37,901 nt of DNA from Butyrivibrio sp. VCD2006. Lineage in GTDB: Bacteria > Bacillota > Clostridia > Lachnospirales > Lachnospiraceae. The DNA is taken from positions 1-37,901 of the forward strand of contig NZ_AUIX01000048.1 in the NCBI RefSeq assembly GCF_000423925.1, given 5' to 3'. The notes under the pieces are model-generated. The model made no database searches. It worked only from the letters and a program-made list of their open reading frames with translations, and had not been told where the DNA came from. The position numbers and the translations under genes are program-made. Of this stretch, positions 7,345-14,757 are shown piece after piece (positions within the stretch are counted from its first letter, which is position 1; each line of letters opens with the position of its first letter).

Positions 7345-8982
7345 TCAATTCAGGTAGCCCAAAAGCACCCCAAATTCTCCGCTGTTTACAAGACGCCCCT
7401 GTTTCTTGTACTCATATTGCATAGCCTTTGCAATATGCCTCATCCCAAGCGGTTTATCCTCCGCACCGGCCATATAGGCCGCGCTATAGAGAATCGCCTT
7501 TATATTGCTTCACGAAAGCTCAAACCGGTTTGCAATAAACTGAAAATCCATATCCTTGTCAAACTTTGTCTCAGCAGGAAGTATGGTAGTCCAGAGAAGA
7601 TATCTCTGATTTTCATCGGGATTCTCCAAGTGAACCGCATAGGTTATCCTTCGTATAAAGGCACTATCAAAATTGTCATAATAGTTGGTAGCGAGAATCG
7701 ACATTCCATCGTACTCTTCAATCTTCTGCAGAAGATATGCGGTCTCCGAGTTGGAATATTTGTCATTGGAATCCTTTATCTGCGTTCTCTTTGAAAACAG
7801 CGCGTCAGCTTCATCGAAGAAGAGTATGACATTTGCACCCTTTGCTGCATCAAAAATGGCCGAGAGATTTTTCTCCGTTTCCCCTATGTATTTTGAAAAA
7901 ATCCTGGATATATCCACTCTGAAAAGCGGGAGCGACAGCTCATTTGCCACAACCTGCGCTGCCATGGTTTTTCCTGTTCCGGGAGGTCCATACAAAAGGA
8001 TACTGACTCCGTTTCCATATGCGTTCTTTTTCTTAAGTCCAAGTTTTTCCGCAACACGATTTCTAACGCGGAAGCGGTCACATGCACTGTGCAGTATCTC
8101 TGCCTGCCCATCCGGAATTGTGAGATCTTCCCACTTGTATAGAACGCTTATCCTTGAAGCCAGCGATGAAAAGTCCACATGATTTATCTTCATCATGGAT
8201 TCAAGAATCATGTCTCTTGTAAGAGAGGCACTTTTGACAAGCTTTGCGCCTGCAACCGCATGAGTGCACACATCTCTTATTTTTCCATAGGATATCTCAT
8301 AACAGTCCGCAAGGTCAGGAACTTTAACATCTTCAGCTATTTCGATATCGGAATTCCCGAGAAACCACTCCCACATAAGGATTCTTTGCATAGCGGTAGG
8401 CGCAGGAATACAAAGCGAAGGAACTCCCATGACCGATAACTCATGAGGCTCTTCACTGCTGCCAAAAACAAATATCCTGCAATCAGAAAAGTCCTTTATT
8501 ATTCTTCGGACAAGAGCCATTTCCCGCTCTCTGTAATCAATAGATGTTTTCTCCGTCTTTTCTGCCGCGTCCTTTAAATCCAGGGAAAGGGACAACAAAG
8601 TACCGCCCCTCTTCATGAGAATCATGGCATTTGTAAGAATAACTCTTCTTGTTTCCCCGCTGATTCCACAAAGCTTTTCCATATCAAGCACAAGGAGTCT
8701 TCTTTTTTCGTAAGCCGCAAGATGATGCAAAAGATGAAGCGCCGGATCACATATATCTCTGTCCCTTATTCCGGGCGGCATGTCGTAATACCTTTTAAGC
8801 TCCGACTCTGTGATGACAAGGCCCCTTGAAAAAAGCTTGTTTTCCTTATTAAGCCCCCTGTGCTCAAGGAGACTTTCAATGATCATGTCGATAATTCTTA
8901 AGTAATCATCAAGCTCATCAGCTGATGATGAATAACCGTTTTTTCTCCTGTCCTTGTCAAAGTAGTCGCCAAATTCATACAT
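7345..8982 (-). pseudogene. AAA+ ATPase of the contractile-injection-system (Afp15/PVC15-like) type, broken by in-frame TGA
   Basis: The uninterrupted frame covers 490 residues (7510-8982). The C-terminal AAA+ module has Walker A GPPGTGKT (332-339), Walker B ILFFDEAD (386-393), sensor-1 ATN (431-433) and an arginine pair (IRR, 443-445). The N-terminal half looks like the degenerate first AAA domain and winged-helix linker of eCIS AAA proteins; it is shorter than the usual 650-750 residues and lacks the first Walker A. The KYIGETEKNL and YLLQKIEEYDG segments match that family. The frame stops at TGA 7510-7512, exactly where the family has Gly in FxLSGxNIK. The same frame then runs on for 54 codons with a perfect family C-terminus (SNIKAILYSAAYMAG...YKKQGRL) to a TGA at 7345-7347. 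I therefore call a nonsense lesion. The ATG at 8982 has a GGGGAG site. Confidence 0.82.
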
Positions 8983-9136
8983 TAGCCGCTCTCCCCGCTT
9001 TCATCCGTTTATTCCCCAAATTTAAAATTTGTCATTTTCCCTTTATGTGCGACTCAGATCTCGATAATATTCGGAACATCTACAAAGCTTTTAATAAAAG
9101 TGAAAAACTCCTCTCGATCCGAGAATGTCTCAAAAG

Positions 9137-9679
9137 CTACTCTAAGTTCCTCTTAGGAACAGCTGCAAAATTCCATCCTTTTACCTGATCCATGGCATTA
9201 TCTATTTGGGCTAAATCATTACCCAAAAGATCCAACTCATCTGCCTGCTTATTCTTTCCTTTACTACGCAGCTTAGCTGATTTATTCTTTATTATCTGAA
9301 CACTGTCTTTGCCGGACGAGCCGATATTATCGATTATTTTTTTATCATCCTCTTCATTACTTTTGAGTGATTCTTTTTCCGGCTCTTTATTATCTATGAT
9401 GTTATCGTTAAATTCGCTTCCGGCATCATCCATCCCGAAAAGATCAGTCCCATTGTTAATGAGGATGTTCTCTTTTTCACCTTCATTGTTGTTTTCATTA
9501 AAATCTTTATCATCAATCAGATCGAGATTTTCTATACTTGCCTCATTTCCCATAGCAATTATTTCATCTTTCACTGAAGAGGATTTATACTTTTTCCCGC
9601 CATGAACTCCACGTGTAGATTCATTATCAGTTATGACGTCAGATTTCTTTATGTTTTCCTCGGTTTTTCCCCAGCCCAT
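9137..9679 (-). CDS. Acidic, low-complexity hypothetical protein, probably frameshifted near its 3' end
   Basis: The 180-residue frame starts at ATG 9679 behind AAAAAGGAGA. It is rich in Asp, Glu, Asn, Lys and Ser with few hydrophobics, suggesting a disordered region; no domain is recognised. The last residues (AAVPKRNLE) are followed by a different frame that continues well, reading from PK into EELRVAFETFSDREEFFTF and on to VPNIIEI, ending at a TGA at 9054-9056. A single missing base at CCTAAGAGG (about 9149-9157) would join the two. The site lies inside a GTTCCT-aag-AGGAAC inverted repeat. The restored protein would have about 208 residues and a folded C-terminus. It lies between the GNAT and AAA genes and may be functionally tied to them. 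Function unknown. Confidence 0.65.
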   Translation of the reverse strand: MGWGKTEENIKKSDVITDNESTRGVHGGKKYKSSSVKDEIIAMGNEASIENLDLIDDKDFNENNNEGEKENILINNGTDLFGMDDAGSEFNDNIIDNKEPEKESLKSNEEDDKKIIDNIGSSGKDSVQIIKNKSAKLRSKGKNKQADELDLLGNDLAQIDNAMDQVKGWNFAAVPKRNLE

Positions 9680-9710
9680 ATTCCGTCTCCTTTTTAAAAA
9701 GTCCGGTCAT

Positions 9711-10244
9711 TTATCTATAGAATTTTACTTCCGCACTGGCACTCCATACGTCAAGGCAGAGCCCATCATCAGGGATATTATCTGCTGTCTCGACCTGAAT
9801 AAAATCGGTAAAATTGTTCTTCATAAGGAATTCTTCGTAGACTTCACGAATATCATCAGGAATCCTGTACAAGGTTTTAAAGAGTATAAGACTTTCATTT
9901 TCTTCCTCATCCCAGATAAACATTTTTCTGGCGATAAAGAGTGCCTTATCCATCAGAGCAGAAGCATATCCTCTCCTCCTTAGGGCCGGCAGTGTAAAGA
10001 TACTGACAATGTTCAGATCTCCCTCAGCCTCTGGCTGAACAACAAGAACAGACGCGCATGCCACAGATCCCGTAGCCTTCATCGCGTCATCATATCCTTC
10101 ATCACTCTCATCAAGGACTGCCGAAAGTCCCATAAATTCAGTATCCAGTTCAGCACCGTTCCCGGTAAATTCATCGTAAATATATGGCAAGATCATGCCT
10201 TTGTAATCGTCAAGATTTTCTCTGGTAATAGATTCAATTCTCAT
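9711..10244 (-). CDS. GNAT-family N-acetyltransferase
   Basis: The 177-residue protein carries the acetyl-CoA binding motif A of the GNAT fold, seen as IVSIFTLPALRRRGYASALM, where RRRGYAS matches the Q/R-x-x-G-x-G/A pyrophosphate loop. A short N-terminal region (MRIESITRENLDDY) and a C-terminal helix-strand portion fit a single GNAT domain. The acceptor substrate cannot be predicted. It is the first gene of a minus-strand run with the acidic protein and AAA ATPase; the 31-base gap to the next gene suggests co-transcription. The ATG at 10244 has only a poor GGGGGGAT/GCAGG site upstream. The large acidic content (DESDEGYDDA) is shared with its neighbour. Confidence 0.8.
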   Translation of the reverse strand: MRIESITRENLDDYKGMILPYIYDEFTGNGAELDTEFMGLSAVLDESDEGYDDAMKATGSVACASVLVVQPEAEGDLNIVSIFTLPALRRRGYASALMDKALFIARKMFIWDEEENESLILFKTLYRIPDDIREVYEEFLMKNNFTDFIQVETADNIPDDGLCLDVWSASAEVKFYR

Positions 10245-10350
10245 GTACCTGCTTATCCCCCCGCAATAAGATTGTACACATATACTATTTAATTATAGCA
10301 TTTTGGAATTGATAACTTATAAAATTTCCATAAAGAAGTTTGGGATTTAT

Positions 10351-10539
10351 CAGGTATACTTTGCGAGCGCATTTCCGGCACCGAGGGTAGGAATTTTAAT
10401 ATGTTCAGGTTATTTATTTCGATATATCGTTCGGGGGCTTTGAACTTATCATATATCGTTTTTGTAGATACTACTTATAATTCAAAATAACAATTCAAAT
10501 CATTAATTTTGCCGGAAAGGAGCTCGCAAAGTATACCTG
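10351..10539. mobile_element. 189-bp element with 29-bp inverted ends (MITE-like or long RNA stem)
   Basis: The left end 10351-10379 and right end 10511-10539 are inverted repeats matching at 27 of 29 positions; the outer 18 bases (CAGGTATACTTTGCGAGC) are perfect. The 131-bp interior is AT-rich, non-coding and contains two ATATATCGTT motifs. No clear target-site duplication flanks it. It lies in the intergenic space before the alcohol dehydrogenase. Confidence 0.7.
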
Positions 10540-10769
10540 ACCGTGTTATAGAACAACAAATCAACGATATAAGTAGCATCTCATGTTCAAAAGATAGCAT
10601 GCCATAAGAAAAATGATTTTACTTACACCGATTAGAACTTGTTTTACACTGATTCAATCACAATTTGGATTCAGGAAAATTTAAAAAAAGTAAACTAGGA
10701 AATGCAAACAATATTTTCGCTTAGATTATGTGCAAAACAGCGAAAATCCAGCAATAATCCTGACTTTCG
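10540..10769. other. Gene-free stretch upstream of alcohol dehydrogenase
   Basis: No convincing gene. The sequence is AT-rich. A TTTTACACTGATTCAAT stretch near 10632 resembles the sequence beside the kinase stop near 25691. The promoter described next follows. Confidence 0.4.
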
Positions 10770-10799
10770 TTGACACTCAGCCAAGCCATTTATTATCAT
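10770..10799 (+). promoter_or_regulatory. Sigma-A-type promoter of alcohol dehydrogenase
   Basis: TTGACA (10770-10775, perfect -35) and TATCAT (10794-10799, one mismatch from consensus) are 18 bases apart. This gives a leader of about 75 nt before the ATG at 10882. Confidence 0.7.
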
Positions 10800-10837
10800 A
10801 AACTAGTGTAAGCATAAGGTTACAGTATTAGGGGATG

Positions 10838-10863
10838 CACTCATTTGAGTGTAAATATTTACA
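10838..10863. promoter_or_regulatory. Two overlapping palindromes in the alcohol dehydrogenase leader
   Basis: CACTCATTTGAGTG (10838-10851) and TGTAAATATTTACA (10850-10863) are perfect dyads that share two bases and end just before the AAAAAGGAGAGAG ribosome binding site. They could be operator sites or a small RNA fold affecting translation. Confidence 0.5.
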
Positions 10864-10881
10864 AAAAGGAGAGAGAAGGTA

Positions 10882-11949
10882 ATGAAAGGTTTTGCAATGC
10901 TCAAAATCGGCGAAGTCGGCTGGATTGAAAAAGAGCGCCCTGTCTGCGGACCCATGGACGCTATCTGTAAGCCTCTGGCTATCGCTATCTGCACATCAGA
11001 CGTACACACTGTATGGGAAGGTGCCGTTGGTGATCGTCACAATATGATCCTCGGACATGAAGGTTGTGCTGAGGTTGTAGAAGTTGGTTCTGAAGTTAAG
11101 GATTTCAAGCCCGGTGATAAGGTACTTGTACCTGCTATCACTCCCGACTGGAATTCACTTGAAGCACAGGGCGGATTCTCAATGCACTCCAATGGAATGC
11201 TTGCAGGATGGAAGTTCTCCAACTTCAAGGATGGTCTTGATTCTGAATTTTTCCATGTTAATGATGCAGACGGTAACCTCGCTCACATGCCTGAGGGTAT
11301 GAGTCTTGAGGATGCTTGTATGCTGTCCGATATGGTTCCCACCGGATTCCACGGTGTAGAACTTGCTGACGTTCAGTTTGGTGATACTGTTCTTGTAATC
11401 GGTATCGGACCTGTTGGTCTTATGTCAGTTGCAGGTACTCACATGCGTGGTGCATCCAGAATCCTTGCTGTAGGTACTCGTCCTACATGTATCGAAGCTG
11501 CTAAGTTCTATGGCGCTGACGAATTCATCAGCTACAAGAACGGCTCCATCGAAGATCAGGTTATGGAACTCACAAATGGTAAGGGTGTTGACCGCGTAGT
11601 TATGGCCGGCGGTAGCGTTAAGACTTTCGAGTCCGCTGTTAAGTCTCTTAAGCCCGGCGGAAAAATCGGTAACGTTAACTACCTTGGAAGCGGCGACTAC
11701 ATCACTATCCCCCGCGTAGAATGGGGCGTAGGTATGGGTCACAAGCAGATCAACGGTGGTCTTATGCCCGGTGGACGTCTCCGTATGGAGAAGCTTGGAG
11801 CTCTTGTTTCATCAGGCAAACTTGATGTTAGCAAGCTTTCAACACATGTATTCCACGGCTGGGAGCACATTCCGGAAGCTCTTCAGCTCATGAAGGATAA
11901 GCCGGCTGATCTTATCAAGCCTGTTGTTATTCTTGATAACAATCCGTAA
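10882..11949 (+). CDS. NADP-dependent zinc alcohol dehydrogenase (secondary-alcohol type)
   Basis: This 355-residue cytoplasmic oxidoreductase matches the clostridial/Thermoanaerobacter secondary alcohol dehydrogenase group (isopropanol/acetone, NADPH). The catalytic zinc ligands are visible at C37, H59 with E60 (GHE), and D150, the arrangement of that group, which lacks the structural-zinc Cys cluster of other ADHs. The Rossmann nucleotide loop is GIGPVG. VGTRPTC after the second beta strand carries the Arg that binds the NADP phosphate. Full length. The codon choice is strongly biased, unlike most neighbours, which suggests high expression. A good promoter and an AAGGAGAGAG site precede it, and a GC-rich terminator follows. 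Its likely role is redox balance in fermentation, with the exact alcohol unknown. Confidence 0.92.
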   Translation: MKGFAMLKIGEVGWIEKERPVCGPMDAICKPLAIAICTSDVHTVWEGAVGDRHNMILGHEGCAEVVEVGSEVKDFKPGDKVLVPAITPDWNSLEAQGGFSMHSNGMLAGWKFSNFKDGLDSEFFHVNDADGNLAHMPEGMSLEDACMLSDMVPTGFHGVELADVQFGDTVLVIGIGPVGLMSVAGTHMRGASRILAVGTRPTCIEAAKFYGADEFISYKNGSIEDQVMELTNGKGVDRVVMAGGSVKTFESAVKSLKPGGKIGNVNYLGSGDYITIPRVEWGVGMGHKQINGGLMPGGRLRMEKLGALVSSGKLDVSKLSTHVFHGWEHIPEALQLMKDKPADLIKPVVILDNNP

Positions 11950-12023
11950 TTTATTACTGATAATTTGGGGCGTTAAATGTGACGTAATACCCATTTGTTA
12001 AATGTAATGCTATTTCTATTTTT

Positions 12024-12047
12024 AGGAGCGGCGTCTACGCCGCTCCT
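12024..12047 (+). terminator. GC-rich terminator after alcohol dehydrogenase
   Basis: AGGAGCGGCG (12024-12033) pairs perfectly with CGCCGCTCCT (12038-12047) across a 4-nt loop. The following sequence ATTATTTAAG has only a weak T-run, so some read-through to the next gene is possible. Confidence 0.7.
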
Positions 12048-12106
12048 ATTATTTAAGAAGGAAGGAATAATCCGTTTTTCATGTTGTACTCCGGATTATG
12101 TAACAT

Positions 12107-13204
12107 ATGAAGATTCTGATTGTATCCGGTTTTCTTGGTGCCGGAAAAACAACTTTTATAAAAGAACTGATTAAGCGAACAGGCACGAAGCCTGTGGTAC
12201 TTGAAAACGAATATGGTGATAACTCCATAGATGCAAAGGAACTTAGAAGAACCGATCTCGGAAGTGATTCTGAAAGTGCTGATTCCGGTAATTCCAACGA
12301 TTCTGCTGTTTCAGATTCCGGAACTAAAAAGCTCGAAGTCCTTGAATTCATGGAAGGATGTGTGTGCTGCACCATGAAGGATAGCTTCATCAATTCAGTA
12401 CTGACTGTTTTTTCCGGACTTTCTCCGGAATACTTAATTGTGGAACCAACAGGCGTAGGACGCCTTAGCAATATAATTGAAAATCTCCAGCCGCTCATGC
12501 ATGGAAATATCAGCCTGCTGAAGCCGGTTGTGGTTTTATCTCCCAGAAGCTACAGACAGAACATGAGTGAATGGCCTGAGCTATACAGAGATCAGGTAGC
12601 AAATGCTCAGATCGTCGTATTTTCAAAATGTGAATCTGAGGATCCGGAAGTCCTGATGCAAACTGAAAAGGCTATTAGGAGCATCAATCCTGATGCCGAA
12701 ATTATTCGCAAGCACTACTCTTCCATGGATGATGAGTGGTGGCGTTCTGTAATGGAACTCTCTGCAGCAGATATTGATATTTTTTCAGATGAAGCTTTAG
12801 CAGACGGAGCTATTGATGATGGTGCAGGTATTGGTAACTTAGCCAAAGCAAATGGCAGCTCTTCCATCTCACAGATTACGCTGAATCATGCTCATCTTGA
12901 GAATGCTACAGAGCTGATGTGTATGCTTGAGGATTGCCTTAGAGGCCAGCTTGGTCACATCGCCCGCGCCAAAGGAACGGTTCCTGTTGGGAATGAAACT
13001 CTCCGCTTCGATCTCGCAGATAACCTCTATTCCATCACAGGCTCCCCTGAGGAATCTAACCAGTGTGTGTTTATCGGGGAGGCACTTGATAAAGAAGGCA
13101 TCTGCAGACGAATGGGAAGCAGTCTGGAAATTGAATCTATAAGCTTTGCAAAGCCCGTCCTTAAGAGGCCGGAGCTTAAAATGAAGAAAAAGGTCTTGGC
13201 TTAA
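12107..13204 (+). CDS. COG0523 (CobW/P47K) G3E-family GTPase, putative metallochaperone
   Basis: G3E GTPases insert or deliver metal ions; COG0523 members often handle zinc. The 365-residue protein has Walker A GFLGAGKT (8-15), the metal-binding CxCC motif in MEGCVCCTM (C85, C87, C88), and EPTG as the Walker B/switch segment. A CobW C-terminal domain follows, ending in a Lys-rich tail. Between residues 50 and 72 there is an unusual Asp/Ser/Asn-rich insertion, absent from typical members. The gene follows the zinc alcohol dehydrogenase across a terminator. The ATG at 12107 lacks a close ribosome binding site; a 9-codon frame (ATG 12081, TGA 12108-12110) behind AAGGAAGGAA overlaps it and could couple translation. 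It converges with the MATE gene. Confidence 0.88.
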   Translation: MKILIVSGFLGAGKTTFIKELIKRTGTKPVVLENEYGDNSIDAKELRRTDLGSDSESADSGNSNDSAVSDSGTKKLEVLEFMEGCVCCTMKDSFINSVLTVFSGLSPEYLIVEPTGVGRLSNIIENLQPLMHGNISLLKPVVVLSPRSYRQNMSEWPELYRDQVANAQIVVFSKCESEDPEVLMQTEKAIRSINPDAEIIRKHYSSMDDEWWRSVMELSAADIDIFSDEALADGAIDDGAGIGNLAKANGSSSISQITLNHAHLENATELMCMLEDCLRGQLGHIARAKGTVPVGNETLRFDLADNLYSITGSPEESNQCVFIGEALDKEGICRRMGSSLEIESISFAKPVLKRPELKMKKKVLA

Positions 13205-13221
13205 ATTGCCAAGACCTTTTT
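13187..13221. terminator. Bidirectional terminator between convergent genes
   Basis: AAAAAGGTCTTGGC (13187-13200) pairs perfectly with GCCAAGACCTTTTT (13208-13221), with A and T runs on both sides. The left arm overlaps the last codons of the COG0523 gene. It serves both that gene and the MATE gene. Confidence 0.9.
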
Positions 13222-13238
13222 GGTTCTATGTTTTATAT

Positions 13239-14594
13239 TCAATCCATTTCTCTGGTAAGATTCTTAACCCAGATGTGTTTATTGTAGTGCCATCTAAGGA
13301 ACGGGAGCTTTACGATCTCGTCAAGGCACATAACAATGTAAACAACAAGTACCGGGAGCTTAAGAACAAATGCTGCGATAAGAGCCGCAGGGATTGCAAA
13401 GCACCAGGTCGCGAAGAACACGCTCACGGCATCGTATTTTGCATCACCGCCTGCAGGAAGAACTCCACAGGTGTAGATGGTATTGTAAGCGTATGCGAAC
13501 ATATAAAAAGCCATGAAGATCAGCATAACAACAAGGTAGCTCTTAGCAGTCGGTGTAAGTACATAGAAAATGTAAACAAGAGGTCCCACTATTGCCATCA
13601 GCACTGCGTTACAAATCCCGTTCACAAAGGAAACATCGAAGAAGCGGTCACCGTAGCGAACTGCCTTGTCCATAAGTCCTGCTCCAAGAAGCTCACCAAC
13701 CATGATTCCTGCGCCTCCCGCAAGTCCCTGTGATACACAGGAAATAAGCTCCTGAGCAACACTGGTAACTGAAGCTGCAGCTGTGGCATCCGATCCAAGA
13801 TGTCCCATGATAATGTTGTGGACCGTGATGCTAAGTCCCCATGAGAGAGCGCTTGCAAGCATGGCAGGAAGTATATGCCACAAATCCTTTTCAAAATCTT
13901 TCGAGAAAAATGTGAAGTTATCAATGGACAGATCCACAACCTTTTTCCGCCTTGCCCAAACATATACAAATATCAGCGCAATGGCTTCAACTGCAATTGT
14001 GGAATAAGCTGAACCGTTTGCTCCAAGAGCCGGCACACCTGCTTTTCCATAGATAAGGAAGTAGTCAAGGATCATATCTATTGAAACCGTGAGTGCAGAC
14101 ACCACAACGCTAAGTCTCGCATCTCCCGCGATTTTCATATTCATAAGGAAGCATGCGGCAAGCACCGCAAAGATATAGGAGAAACCAACTATCCTCAGAT
14201 AATCCGCACCTATGCTTATTAGATTTGCGTCATTCGTGAATATGCGCATGATGTTTGCCGGGAAGAAAAATGTCGCAAGGAAAAATACCAGGCTGACTGC
14301 CAGCGAGTACCTTATTGCCATCGCAAGAAATCTCCCTGCGTTCTTGTAATCCTTTTTGCCCCAGTACTGCGCGATAAGTACACCGGCTGAACCGGTTATT
14401 GATCCGCTAAACAGCGTCATTACGAAGAAAACCTGATTTGCTAAAGAAACTGCTGCTATAGAATCCTGATTGAGCCTTCCAAGCATCAGCGCGTCAGATG
14501 CACCGACCAAAGCACCAAGCAGTCCCTGCAGCGCCAGCGGCACTGCAAGTGCGCGCAATTTCCCATTAAACTCTCTTTTTTCATCCCTGTTCAT
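13239..14594 (-). CDS. MATE-family multidrug/toxin efflux transporter
   Basis: The 451-residue protein has about twelve membrane segments in two similar halves, as expected for MATE antiporters, which export cationic drugs or metabolites using Na+ or H+ gradients. The N-terminal part (LAVPLALQGLLGALVGASDA, LMLGRL) and the GSAGVLIAQYWGKKD segment are typical of the family, including the first repeat's Q-Y-W-G turn. An upstream in-frame start exists at 14627, but the ATG at 14594 sits 8 bases after GAGGAG and begins with the usual MNRDEKRE-type cytoplasmic N-terminus. It converges with COG0523 over a shared terminator. No local regulator is seen. Substrate unknown. Confidence 0.92.
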   Translation of the reverse strand: MNRDEKREFNGKLRALAVPLALQGLLGALVGASDALMLGRLNQDSIAAVSLANQVFFVMTLFSGSITGSAGVLIAQYWGKKDYKNAGRFLAMAIRYSLAVSLVFFLATFFFPANIMRIFTNDANLISIGADYLRIVGFSYIFAVLAACFLMNMKIAGDARLSVVVSALTVSIDMILDYFLIYGKAGVPALGANGSAYSTIAVEAIALIFVYVWARRKKVVDLSIDNFTFFSKDFEKDLWHILPAMLASALSWGLSITVHNIIMGHLGSDATAAASVTSVAQELISCVSQGLAGGAGIMVGELLGAGLMDKAVRYGDRFFDVSFVNGICNAVLMAIVGPLVYIFYVLTPTAKSYLVVMLIFMAFYMFAYAYNTIYTCGVLPAGGDAKYDAVSVFFATWCFAIPAALIAAFVLKLPVLVVYIVMCLDEIVKLPFLRWHYNKHIWVKNLTREMD

Positions 14595-14757
14595 GATAGC
14601 ACTCCTCAAAATCAAACTTGCAGGCATGAAGATTTACTTTTGATCATCAGTATATCCTGCACTAATTATTTCAATGTAATTCTATCATGGTTTATTAAGA
14701 TATCGTTTCAATTTCGATAATTAATATATGAAATTGGCTGTTAAATGATTTATCTCT

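Noticed and set aside
7345..7512. TGA read as selenocysteine or tryptophan
   Set aside because: The position is a conserved Gly in the family, there is no visible SECIS-like hairpin requirement met, and TGA is used as an ordinary stop elsewhere in the window (for example 251-253).
7279..7794. Plus-strand open frame of 171 codons opposite the AAA gene end
   Set aside because: It is antisense to the continuous AAA-family reading frame and has no start signal.
9140..9160. Programmed -1 frameshift in the acidic gene
   Set aside because: CCTAAGAGG is not a classical slippery heptamer; a simple one-base deletion is the more economical reading.
13206..13733. Plus-strand open frame of 175 codons opposite the MATE gene
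   Set aside because: It is the antisense shadow of a clear MATE transporter frame and has low-quality Cys/His-rich composition.
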